DNA of 55,910 bases, from positions 1 to 55,910 of the forward strand of contig JAEWBY010000065.1 of assembly GCA_023390905.1 (NCBI GenBank). Reading direction: 5' to 3'. The DNA comes from Pseudomonadota bacterium (lineage in GTDB: Bacteria; Pseudomonadota; Gammaproteobacteria; Xanthomonadales; Xanthomonadaceae). The notes below the pieces were generated by a model, which saw nothing but the letters and a program-made list of their open reading frames with translations, had not been told where the DNA came from and ran no database searches. Position 1 is the first letter of the stretch, and every line of letters begins with the position of its first letter. Both the position numbers and the translations under genes were made by a program. Shown here one piece after another: positions 41,231 to 50,165 of this stretch.

Positions 41231-42415
41231 ATGCGTTTTCCCCTTTTCGCGCTCGCGGTGAGCGCCTTCGCCATTGGCACCACCGAATTCGTCGTGATGG
41301 GGCTGCTTCCGCAGATGGCGGCGGATCTGCATGTGTCGATTCCCTCGGCCGGCATGCTCGTTTCCGGCTATGCGCTGGGCGTGGTGATCGGCGGGCCGCT
41401 GATGGCGATGGCGACCGCGCGCCTGCCGCGCAAGACCGTGCTGCTGGTGCTGATGAGCGTGTTCGTGTTCGGCAATCTGCTGTGCGCGCTGGCGCCGGAC
41501 TACACGTGGCTGATGATCGCGCGCGTGATCGCGGCCCTGGCGCATGGCTCGTTCTTCGGCGCCGGTGCGGTGGTGGCCGGCCACATCGCCCCGCCCGGAC
41601 GACGCGCGCAGGCGATCGCGCTGATGTTCACCGGCCTGACGGTGGCCAACATCCTCGGCGTGCCCGGCGGCACATGGCTGGGCCAGGCGCTGGGCTGGCG
41701 TTCGACGTTCTGGGCGGTGGTCGCGCTCGGCGTGGCGTCACTGATCGCGATCGCGCGCCATGTGCCGGCGCTGCACGATCTCTCGCCGCCCCGCCTGCGC
41801 AGCGAACTGCGCGTGCTGCGCGAACCGCAGGTGCTGCTGGCGCTCGGCATGACGGTGTTCGGCTGCGGCGGCGTGTTCACGGTGTTCACCTACATCGCGC
41901 CGATCCTGACCGATGCCGCGCGCGTGCCGGCCGAATCCGTGGGCGCGGTGCTGGTGCTGTTTGGCCTGGGCGCGACCTGCGGCACGCTGCTCGGCGGCAG
42001 GCTGGCGGACTGGAAGCTGATGCCGGCGCTGATGATCGCGCTGGCGACGCTGTGCGTGTTCTTCCTGTTGTTCGCGGCCGGCATGCAGATGACGTGGCTG
42101 GCGGTGGCGGGGGTGTTCCTGATCGGCTTGTTCGGTTTCGTCGGTGGCCCCGGCCTGCAGGCGCGTTCGGTGCAGCAGGCGCATGAAGCGCCGTTGCTGG
42201 CCTCCACCTTCAACCAGAGCGCGTTCAATCTCGGCAACGCGGGCGGGGCATGGCTCGGCGCCAGCCTGCTCACGCACGGCGCTCCGTATCCGGCCCTCGG
42301 CATCGCCGCCGCGGTGGTCACCGCCGTCGGACTGGGGCTGACGCTGCTCAGCTCGCATCTGGAACAGCGCGCCACGATCGGTCAGGCCTGCTGCGACGCG
42401 GGTCCGAACGTCTGA
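41231..42415 (+). CDS. MFS transporter, AraJ/YdhP (DHA1) type
   Basis: 394 residues starting MRFPLFALAVSAFAIGTTEFVVMGLLPQMAADL, the standard start of the DHA1 sugar-efflux/AraJ-like group (motif D1 region FxIGTTEFVVMGLLP). About 12 transmembrane helices follow, with motif A ARLPRKTVLL between helices 2 and 3 and RVIAALAHGSFFGAG in helix 4. It probably exports a sugar, arabinose-like compound or drug; the substrate cannot be named. It stands alone on the plus strand and is followed by the AEC gene after 35 nt. Confidence 0.92.
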   Translation: MRFPLFALAVSAFAIGTTEFVVMGLLPQMAADLHVSIPSAGMLVSGYALGVVIGGPLMAMATARLPRKTVLLVLMSVFVFGNLLCALAPDYTWLMIARVIAALAHGSFFGAGAVVAGHIAPPGRRAQAIALMFTGLTVANILGVPGGTWLGQALGWRSTFWAVVALGVASLIAIARHVPALHDLSPPRLRSELRVLREPQVLLALGMTVFGCGGVFTVFTYIAPILTDAARVPAESVGAVLVLFGLGATCGTLLGGRLADWKLMPALMIALATLCVFFLLFAAGMQMTWLAVAGVFLIGLFGFVGGPGLQARSVQQAHEAPLLASTFNQSAFNLGNAGGAWLGASLLTHGAPYPALGIAAAVVTAVGLGLTLLSSHLEQRATIGQACCDAGPNV

Positions 42416-42450
42416 TTGGCCGCAGCGTGAGCGATCCCTAAGCTGCCGCC

Positions 42451-43365
42451 ATGGCTTTCGATGCTCTCGCGCTGATCCTCGCCATGCTCGGGCTCGGGCT
42501 GCTGTTCGCGCGCCTGCGCGTGCTGCCGGCCAATGCGGCCGAAACACTCAATCAGGTGGTGCTCTACGTGTGCCTGCCGGCGGCCGTGCTGATCTACGTG
42601 CCGCGCCTGCATCTGGATGCGTCGCTGGCCGGGGTGATCGCCACGCCGTGGGTCCTGATGGGCGCGACGCTGCTGCTGGTGACGCTGGCGACCCGGCTGC
42701 TCGGCTTCCGCCGTGACGAACACGCGGTGCTGCTGCTGTGCGTGGCGCTGTGCAACAGCAGCTTCATCGGCTATCCGATGGTGCGCGCGCTGCTGGGCGA
42801 GCACGCGCTGCCCTATGCGGTGGTGTACGACCAGTTCGGCACCTTCGTGCTGTTGTCCACGTTCGGCCTTTACGTGCTGGCCCGATACAGCGGCGATGCA
42901 CCGCCGACCGCGCGCACGATCCTGCTGCGCATGGTGCGGTTTCCGCCGCTGTGGGCGCTGGCGATCGGCCTGACGGTGATGCCGGAACAACCGCCGCACT
43001 GGATCGCCGCCGCGCTGCAGAAACTCGCCGATTCACTGCTGCCGCTGGTGATGCTGGCGGTGGGGCTGACCATCCAGCTGCGATTGCCGCGCGATGAAAT
43101 CGCGCCGCTGGCGACGGGCCTGTTGCTGAAGCTGGTGATCATGCCGGCGATTGCGCTGCCGCTATCGCTGCTGTTCGGCATGCGCGGGGCGATGTTGCAG
43201 GCGAACGTGCTGGAATCGGCGATGCCGACGATGATCACCGCCGGCGCGCTGGCGATCGCGCACAGCCTGGCGCCGCGACTGGCCGCGGCGCTGATCGGTT
43301 ACGGCATCCTGCTGTGCCTGATCACGCTGCCGGCGTGGATGTGGGTGTTGCGCGCGCTGGCGTAG
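42451..43365 (+). CDS. AEC family (auxin efflux carrier-type) transporter
   Basis: 304 residues with ten hydrophobic segments in two halves. The N-terminal ALILAMLGLGLLFARLRVLPANAAETLNQVVLYVCLPAAVL and C-terminal AMLQANVLESAMPTMITAGALAIAHSLAPRLAAALIGYGILLCL are the usual PIN/AEC layout, with conserved ESAMPT. AEC members carry dicarboxylates or other organic acids; specificity is unknown. It is convergent with the AAA gene, with only 9 bp between the stop codons. Confidence 0.9.
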   Translation: MAFDALALILAMLGLGLLFARLRVLPANAAETLNQVVLYVCLPAAVLIYVPRLHLDASLAGVIATPWVLMGATLLLVTLATRLLGFRRDEHAVLLLCVALCNSSFIGYPMVRALLGEHALPYAVVYDQFGTFVLLSTFGLYVLARYSGDAPPTARTILLRMVRFPPLWALAIGLTVMPEQPPHWIAAALQKLADSLLPLVMLAVGLTIQLRLPRDEIAPLATGLLLKLVIMPAIALPLSLLFGMRGAMLQANVLESAMPTMITAGALAIAHSLAPRLAAALIGYGILLCLITLPAWMWVLRALA

Positions 43366-43374
43366 GAGCGGCGC

Positions 43375-44853
43375 TCAATCGGCCGGCACGGTGCGTTCGC
43401 GCGCCCATTCGCGCAGGCCCGTCACCTGCTCGGCCATGATCACCGACAACGGGCGGGTGTTGCGGATTTCTTCCATCAGCAAGGCGGTGTCCAGCGGCCT
43501 CTGTTCGGCGTGCGCGGCATACAGCGCCGAGACGATCGCCTGTTCGATCTCCGCGCCGGAGAATCCATCGCAGGCCGCGGCCAGCGCGGGCAACTGGAAC
43601 CTGTCCTGCGGCAACTGCCGTCGCGCCAGGTGCACGCGCAGGATCTCAACGCGCGTGTCGGCATCGGGCAGATCGACGAAGAAGATCTCGTCGAAGCGGC
43701 CCTTGCGCAGCAGTTCGGCGGGCAGATCCTGCACCTGGTTGGCGGTGGCGACGAGGAACACCGCGCTCCGGCGCTCGGCCATCCACGTCAGCAGATAACC
43801 GAGCACGCGACGCGACACGCCGCCGTCCTCGCCGCCGCTGGCGACGCCCTTCTCGATCTCGTCGATCCACAGCACGCAGGGCGCGAGCTGATCGGCCGAG
43901 GCCAGCGCGGCGCGCAGGTTCTTCTCGGTCTCGCCGTGGAATTTGTCGTAGAGCGTGCCGAAATCCAGCCGCAGCAGCGGCACGCCGAACCCGCCGGCGA
44001 TCGCCTTGGCGAGCATCGATTTGCCGCAGCCCTGCACGCCCAGCAGCAGCACGCCCTTCGGCGGATCCAGCCCGGCCGGCGCGGTGCCGGTGAACACCGG
44101 GCGGCGCTGCTCGATCCACCGCTTGAGCCGGCGCGCGCCGGCCACGTCGGAATAGCGCGCCGTGTCGTATTCGTAATGCAGATGCCCGCTGCGGTTGAGC
44201 AGTTCGAACTTGAGCCGCGCCAGTTGCGGCAGATCTCCAGCGCTGAGCGCGCCGTCCTCATGGATCAGGCGGCGCGCGATGCGCTGCGCATCGGACAGAC
44301 TGAGCCCGCTGAGGTTGCGCAGGATCTGCTGGATCGCCTCGCCGTCGACCTCCACGCGGCGGCCGCCGTTCTCGCGCGCGTAGCTATCCGCTTCCTCGCG
44401 CACCATCTTCATCAGCGCCGGCTGGTCCGGCAGGCGCGGATTGAAGCGCACCGCGGCCGATTCCAGCTCGGGTGGAAGTTCCACCTTGTGGCCGATCAGC
44501 ACGATCACGTGCGCAAGGCAGTCGCGTCGCTGGATCAGATCCCGCAACGCGCGCTGGGTGGCGGCATAGCCGAGGTAGGGATGGAAATCCAGCAGCAGGT
44601 AGATGCCGCGCTGGCTGGCCTGGCGCATGGCCTGCAGCAGCGCGCTGGCGTCGGGCGGACCTTCGGCCGGATCCTCGCGATCCATGTCGAGCCGCCGCAT
44701 GCCCTCGGTGATGCTCCAGCGGTACAGCGCCCGCCAGACCTGCGACAACGACTGCCGGAACAACTGGATCACCCGCCCTTCGTCCGGGGTCTCGATGACG
44801 ATCAAGGGCGTGTTGGCGCGGATCAGCGCGGTCAGATCCTGCAGTTCGTTCAT
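43375..44853 (-). CDS. Ycf46-like AAA+ ATPase
   Basis: 492 residues. The N-terminal ~230 residues (LIRANTPLIVIETPDEGRVIQLFRQSL... FHPYLGYAATQRALRDLIQR) are the Ycf46-specific domain. The AAA module has Walker A LLLGVQGCGKSMLAKAIA, Walker B CVLWIDEIEKG, and second region of homology LVATANQVQDLPAELLRKGRFDEIFFVDLPD with arginine fingers, as in FtsH-type AAA proteins but without a protease domain. It is cytoplasmic; partners and substrate are unknown. It is divergent from the ParA-like gene, with 124 bp between. Confidence 0.88.
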   Translation of the reverse strand: MNELQDLTALIRANTPLIVIETPDEGRVIQLFRQSLSQVWRALYRWSITEGMRRLDMDREDPAEGPPDASALLQAMRQASQRGIYLLLDFHPYLGYAATQRALRDLIQRRDCLAHVIVLIGHKVELPPELESAAVRFNPRLPDQPALMKMVREEADSYARENGGRRVEVDGEAIQQILRNLSGLSLSDAQRIARRLIHEDGALSAGDLPQLARLKFELLNRSGHLHYEYDTARYSDVAGARRLKRWIEQRRPVFTGTAPAGLDPPKGVLLLGVQGCGKSMLAKAIAGGFGVPLLRLDFGTLYDKFHGETEKNLRAALASADQLAPCVLWIDEIEKGVASGGEDGGVSRRVLGYLLTWMAERRSAVFLVATANQVQDLPAELLRKGRFDEIFFVDLPDADTRVEILRVHLARRQLPQDRFQLPALAAACDGFSGAEIEQAIVSALYAAHAEQRPLDTALLMEEIRNTRPLSVIMAEQVTGLREWARERTVPAD

Positions 44854-44977
44854 GGCGTGCCGTTCCCCGGGGGCGCCACGATAGCAACCACGGTTGCGGT
44901 CCGCGACCGCCCCGGCGTTTGCCTATTGCTCACGGCCGCGGTGTACGCTGCTGCCTCCCGTTCCATGAGGTGAGCGC

Positions 44978-45610
44978 ATGAAGACGATTCTGGTCGCCAG
45001 CTCCAAGGGTGGCGCAGGCAAGAGCACGATCGCGACCAACCTGGCGGCGAGTTTCGCCCTGGATGGCAAACGCACGGTGCTGGTGGACGCGGACCCGCAG
45101 GGCTCGTCCACGCGCTGGGCCGAACGGCGGGCCGACCTGGAAACCGCGGTGCTGCCGGTGGACGGCACGCGCCGGCGCAACTGGCGGGCCGGGGTGCCGG
45201 ACGACGCCGACCGGGTGATCATCGATGCCGCCGCCGGTGCGATGGCCGAGGATCTGGACGGCTTCCTGGAAGCGGCCGACGCGGTCGTGGTGCCGGTGCT
45301 GCCTTCGGCGATGGATATCGATGCCACCGTCGGCTTCCTCAACACGCTGGCGAAGATTCCGCGCGTGCACAAGCGCAAGCTGCCGGTCGGGCTGGTGGTC
45401 AATCGCAGCAAACCGTGGACCAACGCCTCGCAGCAGGCGGTCGAAATGCTTGGCCAATGGCCCTATCCGGTGATCGCGCAACTGCGCGACACCCAGGCCT
45501 ACGTGGTGCTGGCCGGGCTGGGCCGCAGCCTGTTCGACTATCGTTCGGCGCAGGTCCGCGATCATCAGGCCGATTGGGACCCGTTGCTGAAATGGATCAA
45601 GAAAGCCTGA
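44978..45610 (+). CDS. ParA/MinD-like ATPase
   Basis: 210 residues, shorter than chromosomal ParA. The deviant Walker A KGGAGKSTIATNLAASFA is at the very N-terminus, followed by TVLVDADPQGSSTRWAERR and VIIDAAAGAMAEDLDGFLEAADAVVVPVLPSAMDIDATVGFL. Such short orphan ParA proteins place cell-surface, chemotaxis or plasmid cargo and often sit without a ParB; none is seen here. It leads directly into the sixA gene (28 nt gap) on the same strand. Confidence 0.88.
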   Translation: MKTILVASSKGGAGKSTIATNLAASFALDGKRTVLVDADPQGSSTRWAERRADLETAVLPVDGTRRRNWRAGVPDDADRVIIDAAAGAMAEDLDGFLEAADAVVVPVLPSAMDIDATVGFLNTLAKIPRVHKRKLPVGLVVNRSKPWTNASQQAVEMLGQWPYPVIAQLRDTQAYVVLAGLGRSLFDYRSAQVRDHQADWDPLLKWIKKA

Positions 45611-45638
45611 CCCCACCGAACCCAAGGAGCCCCGGACC

Positions 45639-46115
45639 ATGCGTGAACTGATCCTGCTGCGCCACGCGCATGCCGAACCCGGCGCATCCGGGCAATCCGA
45701 TTTCGATCGCCCGCTCTCGCCGCAGGGCCTGGCCGAGGCCGAAGCCGCCGGCCGATGGCTGGCCGAGCACGGCCTGGTGCCCGACTGCGTGCTGTGTTCC
45801 CCGGCGCGCCGCGCGCGGGAAACGCTGGAGGCGGTGCTGGCCGCGATCGGATACGTCGAGCAGCGGCTGGAGGATCGCATCTACGAAGCCACCGCCGGCA
45901 CGTTGGCCGAACTGGCCGACAGCCATCGCGATGTCGATCGGCTCATGCTGGTCGGCCACAATCCCGGCTTCGAACGGCTGGTCGCGCTGATGCACAGCGG
46001 TCAGTCCGGCGATTACCGCGGCATGCCGACCGCGGGCGTGGCGGTGCTGACGCTGCCGGCCGACGCGGCGGTCGAGCCCGGCGTGGCGACGCTGTCCTCG
46101 TTCTGGTGGCCATGA
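45639..46115 (+). CDS. sixA: Phosphohistidine phosphatase SixA
   Basis: 158 residues, histidine-phosphatase superfamily. The RHG-type motif is LILLRHAHAEPG at the start, with the second catalytic region LMLVGHNPGFERLVALM and PDCVLCSPARRARETLEAVL between. It dephosphorylates phospho-His proteins such as the nitrogen phosphotransferase components. Length is typical. Its stop overlaps the next start (ATGA at 46112), coupling it to the YceI-like gene. AGGAG lies about 9 nt ahead of the ATG. Confidence 0.93.
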   Translation: MRELILLRHAHAEPGASGQSDFDRPLSPQGLAEAEAAGRWLAEHGLVPDCVLCSPARRARETLEAVLAAIGYVEQRLEDRIYEATAGTLAELADSHRDVDRLMLVGHNPGFERLVALMHSGQSGDYRGMPTAGVAVLTLPADAAVEPGVATLSSFWWP

Positions 46116-46690
46116 TTGCAGCGCGGCACTGGTGGGGCGGACTCTGCGGGCTGGGCCTGCTGTGCGCGTGGCCGGTCTGGGCCGGCAGCGACGCGCGCTT
46201 CGATCCGGCGCATACACGCCTGGGATTCGAGCTGCGCACGCGCTGGGGCCAGCGCCTGGAAGGCCTGTTCCCGAGTTACGAAGGCGAAGTGCGCACGCTC
46301 GCCGACGGCCAGCACCAGGTGCACCTGCGCATGTACACGCGCAATGTCGAAATCATTGGTTATCCGCGCTACACCGAGTGGGCGCGCAGCGAGAAGTTCT
46401 TTGAAGCCGAGCGTTATCCCGTGGTGACCTTCGTATCGCGTCCGTATGCGCCGCAGTTGCTGCGCACCGGCGGCCTGCTGGAAGGGGATTTGAGCATCCG
46501 CGGCATCAGCCGGCCACGCAGCCTGAAGGTGGAAGCGGCGACCTGCGCACGCCCGGCGGTGGATTGCGACGTGGTCGCGTCCGGCGCGGTGCGCCGCAGC
46601 GACTACGACATGGACGACTGGAAACTGGCGGTGAACGATCGCGTGGTGTTCGTGCTGCGCGCTCGCGTACGGGATGAGGCCGCGCAGTGA
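46112..46690 (+). CDS. YceI family periplasmic protein
   Basis: 192 residues with signal peptide (HWWGGLCGLGLLCAWPVWA). Mature sequence SDARFDPAHTRLGFELRTRWGQRLEGLFPSYEGEVRTLADGQHQVHLRM and YTEWARSEKFFEAERYPVVTFVSRPYAPQL...LEGDLSIRGISRPRSLKVEA matches the YceI lipocalin-like fold, which binds isoprenoid or other lipid ligands in the periplasm. It overlaps sixA at its start and the phospholipase gene at its end (GTGA), so all three are translated as a coupled set. Confidence 0.92.
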   Translation: MIAARHWWGGLCGLGLLCAWPVWAGSDARFDPAHTRLGFELRTRWGQRLEGLFPSYEGEVRTLADGQHQVHLRMYTRNVEIIGYPRYTEWARSEKFFEAERYPVVTFVSRPYAPQLLRTGGLLEGDLSIRGISRPRSLKVEAATCARPAVDCDVVASGAVRRSDYDMDDWKLAVNDRVVFVLRARVRDEAAQ

Positions 46691-48660
46691 ACACCGCCTG
46701 GTTGCGCCTGACCGCGCGTTGCGCGGTGTTGTGGCTCGTGCTGGCGTGCAGCGCCTGCGCCGGCTTGACCGACGCCCAGCGTGATCGCGCCGCCTCGATC
46801 GCCGCCTCGGCGCGTTCCACCGTCATCGATTGCCGCGCAGCGGATGCCTGCGCGCAGCCCTCACCGCTGCATGAACTGGGCCCGCGCGCGTTCGAACAAT
46901 CCACCCGCGAGGCGCCGCGCCATTACGCGCTGATCCTGGATCGCGGCGAGGATGCCCTGCTCGCGCGGCTGAACCTGATCCGCAGCGCGCAGCGGCGCAT
47001 CGATCTGCAGACCTACATCTTCGACAAGGACGACAGCGCGCGGCTGGTGATCGACGAACTGCTCGCCGCCGCCCGCCGCGGCGTGCAGGTGCGGCTGTTG
47101 ATCGATCAGTTGTCCGCGATCGCCGATCTGGAGATTCTCGGTGCGCTCTCCGGCGCGCACCAGAACTTCTCGATCCGCATCTACAACCCCAGCTTCGGCA
47201 AGGCCAAGCTCAACTATTTCGACTACGCCGGCAGCGTGCTGTGCTGCTTCCGCCGCTTCAACCAGCGCATGCACACCAAGCTGCTGCTGGTCGATGACAG
47301 CATCGGCATCACCGGTGGACGCAACTACCAGGACGACTATTACGACTGGGATGCCGAGTACAACTTCCGCGATCGCGACGTGCTGATCGCCGGCCCGGCG
47401 GCGATCGACATGGCCGCCAGTTTCGAGGCGTTCTGGAACGCCCGCCGCAGCGTGCCGGCCGAACGCCTCAATGACGTGGGCCGCACCCTGCTGCGCAACG
47501 GCGTGCCGCCACTGCCGCCCGCGCGCTATCACCGGCCCGAGCGCGTGCAGTTGATGGTGCAGGCGGCCGGCGACGCGGCGGTGATCGAGGAACGCCTGCT
47601 GCCCGGCGTGATGCCGGTGCAGGAGGTCCGCTACGTGGCCGATCTGCCGCAGAAGCACCGGCGCGAACATCCCGAGGAGGCCGCGCCGTCGGCGCCGCAA
47701 CTGGACGCGCTGATCAGCAACGCACGCAGCGAAATCCTGCTGCAGACGCCGTATCTGGTGATGTCGAAACAGGCGCAGGATTTGTTCCGCCGCATGCGTG
47801 GGCGCAGCCCCGCCCCGGCGGTGATCGTCTCGACCAACAGCCTGGCGGCGACCGACAACCCGGTCGTCTATTCGATGTCGTTCAAGTACAAGCGCCGCTA
47901 CCTGCGCGAGTTCGGCTTCGAGATCCACGAATACAAACCGTTCCCGGAAGACGCGCCGGTGGATTACGCCACGCTGATGCCGGAAGGTCCGCCGCTGCGG
48001 CCGCTGGATCCGCCCGATCGCGATCGGCCGATCGGGCCTTCCGGTTCGCTGGGTCCTTCCGGCGGTTCGGAGGGCGACCGCCGTTCGCCGTCCGGGGAAA
48101 ACACGCGCCGGCTGCAGCGTACCGAGTCGCGCCCCTCGTTCCTCAGCAGCGGCGCGGCCAGTGAACCCGTGCCGCTCAAGCGCGCGGGCGTGCGCATGGG
48201 CCTGCATGCCAAATCCATGGTCATCGACGGGCGCATCGGCGTCATCGGCACGCACAACTTCGATCCGCGCTCGGAGAAGTACAACACCGAGAGCGTGGTG
48301 ATCGTGCACGACGCCGCGTTCGCCCAGGCCCTGGCCGCCAGCATCCGCCGCGACATCGCACCGGAAAATTCCTGGACGATCGCCCCGCGCGCCAAGCCGC
48401 CGGTGTTCTCGGGCCTGGATTACAGTCTGGGCAAGGTGTCCGAGGCGCTGCCGCTGTTCGACGTGTGGCCGTGGCGCTACGCGACCAGCTACGAATTCCG
48501 GCCCGGGCCCGAATGCCCTGAACCGCTGTCGCCGAAGGATCCGCGCTTCCATCAGTGCTACGCATCGGTCGGCGATTTTCCCGAGGTCAATGTCGGGCCG
48601 AAGTGGCTGTATACCCGGGTGCTGACCGCATTCGGCGCGGGGCTGGTACCGATTCTTTAG
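46687..48660 (+). CDS. Phospholipase D-like lipoprotein (two HKD motifs)
   Basis: 657 residues. The N-terminus TARCAVLWLVLACSAC looks like a lipoprotein signal with Cys. HKD motif 1 is MHTKLLLVDDSIGITGGRNYQDDYYDWD, and motif 2 is LHAKSMVIDGRIGVIGTHNFDPRSEKYNTE; these are the catalytic His-Lys-Asp sets of cardiolipin-synthase/PLD enzymes. Just before motif 2 lies a low-complexity insert with GPSGSLGPSGGSEGDRRSPS. It probably hydrolyses or transfers phosphatidyl groups at the envelope. The start is GTG 46687, overlapping the YceI-like stop codon. Confidence 0.93.
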   Translation: MNTAWLRLTARCAVLWLVLACSACAGLTDAQRDRAASIAASARSTVIDCRAADACAQPSPLHELGPRAFEQSTREAPRHYALILDRGEDALLARLNLIRSAQRRIDLQTYIFDKDDSARLVIDELLAAARRGVQVRLLIDQLSAIADLEILGALSGAHQNFSIRIYNPSFGKAKLNYFDYAGSVLCCFRRFNQRMHTKLLLVDDSIGITGGRNYQDDYYDWDAEYNFRDRDVLIAGPAAIDMAASFEAFWNARRSVPAERLNDVGRTLLRNGVPPLPPARYHRPERVQLMVQAAGDAAVIEERLLPGVMPVQEVRYVADLPQKHRREHPEEAAPSAPQLDALISNARSEILLQTPYLVMSKQAQDLFRRMRGRSPAPAVIVSTNSLAATDNPVVYSMSFKYKRRYLREFGFEIHEYKPFPEDAPVDYATLMPEGPPLRPLDPPDRDRPIGPSGSLGPSGGSEGDRRSPSGENTRRLQRTESRPSFLSSGAASEPVPLKRAGVRMGLHAKSMVIDGRIGVIGTHNFDPRSEKYNTESVVIVHDAAFAQALAASIRRDIAPENSWTIAPRAKPPVFSGLDYSLGKVSEALPLFDVWPWRYATSYEFRPGPECPEPLSPKDPRFHQCYASVGDFPEVNVGPKWLYTRVLTAFGAGLVPIL

Positions 48661-48753
48661 GTTTCCGCTTTCGGGCCGCATCCCGGTCCTTCCCGCAGGT
48701 CGCAGGGCCGCCATCGCGTAAACTCCGTCGGCCTCTTGCCTACGGATACCGCG

Positions 48754-49179
48754 ATGGCCTTCCGCCAGCCTGTCGATCTCGCCGCCATCAATGCGCAGTC
48801 GCGCAACAGCCTGGTGGGCCATCTGGGCATCGAGCTGACCGAGGCCGGTGAGGACTGGCTGCGCGGCACGATGCCGGTGGATGCACGCACGCATCAACCG
48901 TTCGGCATCCTGCATGGTGGTGCGTCGGTGGCGCTGGCCGAGACGCTGGGCAGCATGGCCGGCAACCTGACGCTCGATACGTCGAAGGAGATGGTCGTCG
49001 GGCTGGAGATCAACGCCAACCACGTGCGGGCCGTGCGCGAGGGCGTGGTCACCGGCACGGCGCGCGCGCTGCATGTCGGGCGCACGACGCAACTGTGGGA
49101 AATCCGCATCGAGAACGAACAGGGCAAGCTGGTGTGCGTCTCGCGGATCACGCTGGCGGTGGTGCCGGTTTCACGCTGA
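48754..49179 (+). CDS. Hotdog-fold thioesterase, PaaI/EntH-like
   Basis: 141 residues from ATG 48754. HQPFGILHGGASVALAETLGSMAGNLTL is the hotdog helix with the conserved HGG and Glu of the 4-hydroxybenzoyl-CoA thioesterase/PaaI group; VGLEINANHVRAVREGVVTGTARALHVGRTTQLWEIRI is the central sheet. It is probably an acyl-CoA thioesterase of the MenI/EntH type; the substrate is open (DHNA-CoA is unlikely to be confirmed from this context). An upstream TTG at 48736 adds six codons without a ribosome binding site. Confidence 0.9.
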   Translation: MAFRQPVDLAAINAQSRNSLVGHLGIELTEAGEDWLRGTMPVDARTHQPFGILHGGASVALAETLGSMAGNLTLDTSKEMVVGLEINANHVRAVREGVVTGTARALHVGRTTQLWEIRIENEQGKLVCVSRITLAVVPVSR

Positions 49180-49264
49180 CGCATCGCCCGCGGCGCGATC
49201 GCAAGACCGCGCACGGCCGCGCAGCCCCATTCCCCGCCCTGTCGGCATCCGGTATCGTGGCGGG

Positions 49265-50056
49265 ATGAGCCTTACCCCCACTCCTGCCGCCGGACGCGGC
49301 GGTGTGGCGCGTGCGTTTCGTTACCTGTACCGCGTGCCGCTGCTGCTGATCCACCTGCTGGTCCTGCTGCCGTTGACCCTGCTGTCGATGGTCCCGCTGT
49401 GGGCCGGCATCCGCGTGGGCGATGAACGCTTCGAGCATTTCGTGGTGCGGCTGTGGTCGGCGGGGCTGATGCGGATCTTCGGTTTCCGCCTGCATCGCGA
49501 AGGCAGGCCGCTGCCGGGAGCGACGCTGTTCGTCGCCAACCACGTCAGTTGGGTCGACATCGAAATGCTGCACAGCCAGCGCATGATGGGATTCGTCGCC
49601 AAGCGCGAGATCCGCAACTGGCCGGTGGTGGGCTGGCTGGCCGCGCGCGGCGAAACCATTTTCCACGAGCGCGGCAGCCAGGAATCGCTCGGCGGCGTGC
49701 TGCACGAAATGCTGCAACGCCTGCGCGCGGGCCGTCCGGTGGCCGTGTTCCCTGAAGGCCGCACGCGCGATGGCCGCGAAGTCGGCCCGTTCCACGCGCG
49801 CATCTTCCTGGCCGCGGTCGAAGCCGGCGTGCCGGTGCAGCCGGTCGCCCTGCGCTATGGCGAACACGCGAGCGCGCAGACGGTGGTGGCGTTCGGGCCG
49901 AAGGAGAGTTTCTTCGCCAATTTCATCCGCCTGCTCGGAGAGCCCGCGCGCGAAGCAGCGATCTGCTTCCTCGAGCCAATCCGCGTGACCGACGTGGAAG
50001 GCCGCCGCCGGATCGCCGACCTGGCGCGCGAGCGCATCATCGCGGCGATGCGCTGA
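49265..50056 (+). CDS. 1-acyl-sn-glycerol-3-phosphate acyltransferase-like (PlsC family)
   Basis: 263 residues from ATG 49265. An N-terminal membrane region (VPLLLIHLLVLLPLTLLSMVPLW) is followed by the acyltransferase motifs: I FVANHVSWVDIEML (HX4D), II/III GETIFHERGS and VFPEGRTRDGREVGPFHARIF, and IV VPVQPVALRY. This fits PlsC/LPLAT acyltransferases that acylate lysophosphatidic acid or lyso-ornithine lipids in the inner membrane. The frame is open upstream but overlaps the thioesterase gene, so 49265 was chosen. It precedes the hydrolase gene by about 110 nt. Confidence 0.92.
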   Translation: MSLTPTPAAGRGGVARAFRYLYRVPLLLIHLLVLLPLTLLSMVPLWAGIRVGDERFEHFVVRLWSAGLMRIFGFRLHREGRPLPGATLFVANHVSWVDIEMLHSQRMMGFVAKREIRNWPVVGWLAARGETIFHERGSQESLGGVLHEMLQRLRAGRPVAVFPEGRTRDGREVGPFHARIFLAAVEAGVPVQPVALRYGEHASAQTVVAFGPKESFFANFIRLLGEPAREAAICFLEPIRVTDVEGRRRIADLARERIIAAMR

Positions 50057-50165
50057 GCCCGCGGCCGTTCCCGAGCCGCACCCGCGGCACCCGAAGACCG
50101 GCGGCTGCCTTTCGCCCGCGCTTTTGGCGACAATGCCGCCACGTCCACCCGCAGGTGCGCCGTTG

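Noticed and set aside
46861..49092. A 743-codon minus-strand frame opposite the phospholipase D and thioesterase genes
   Set aside because: Antisense shadow with no motifs; both plus-strand genes have catalytic signatures.
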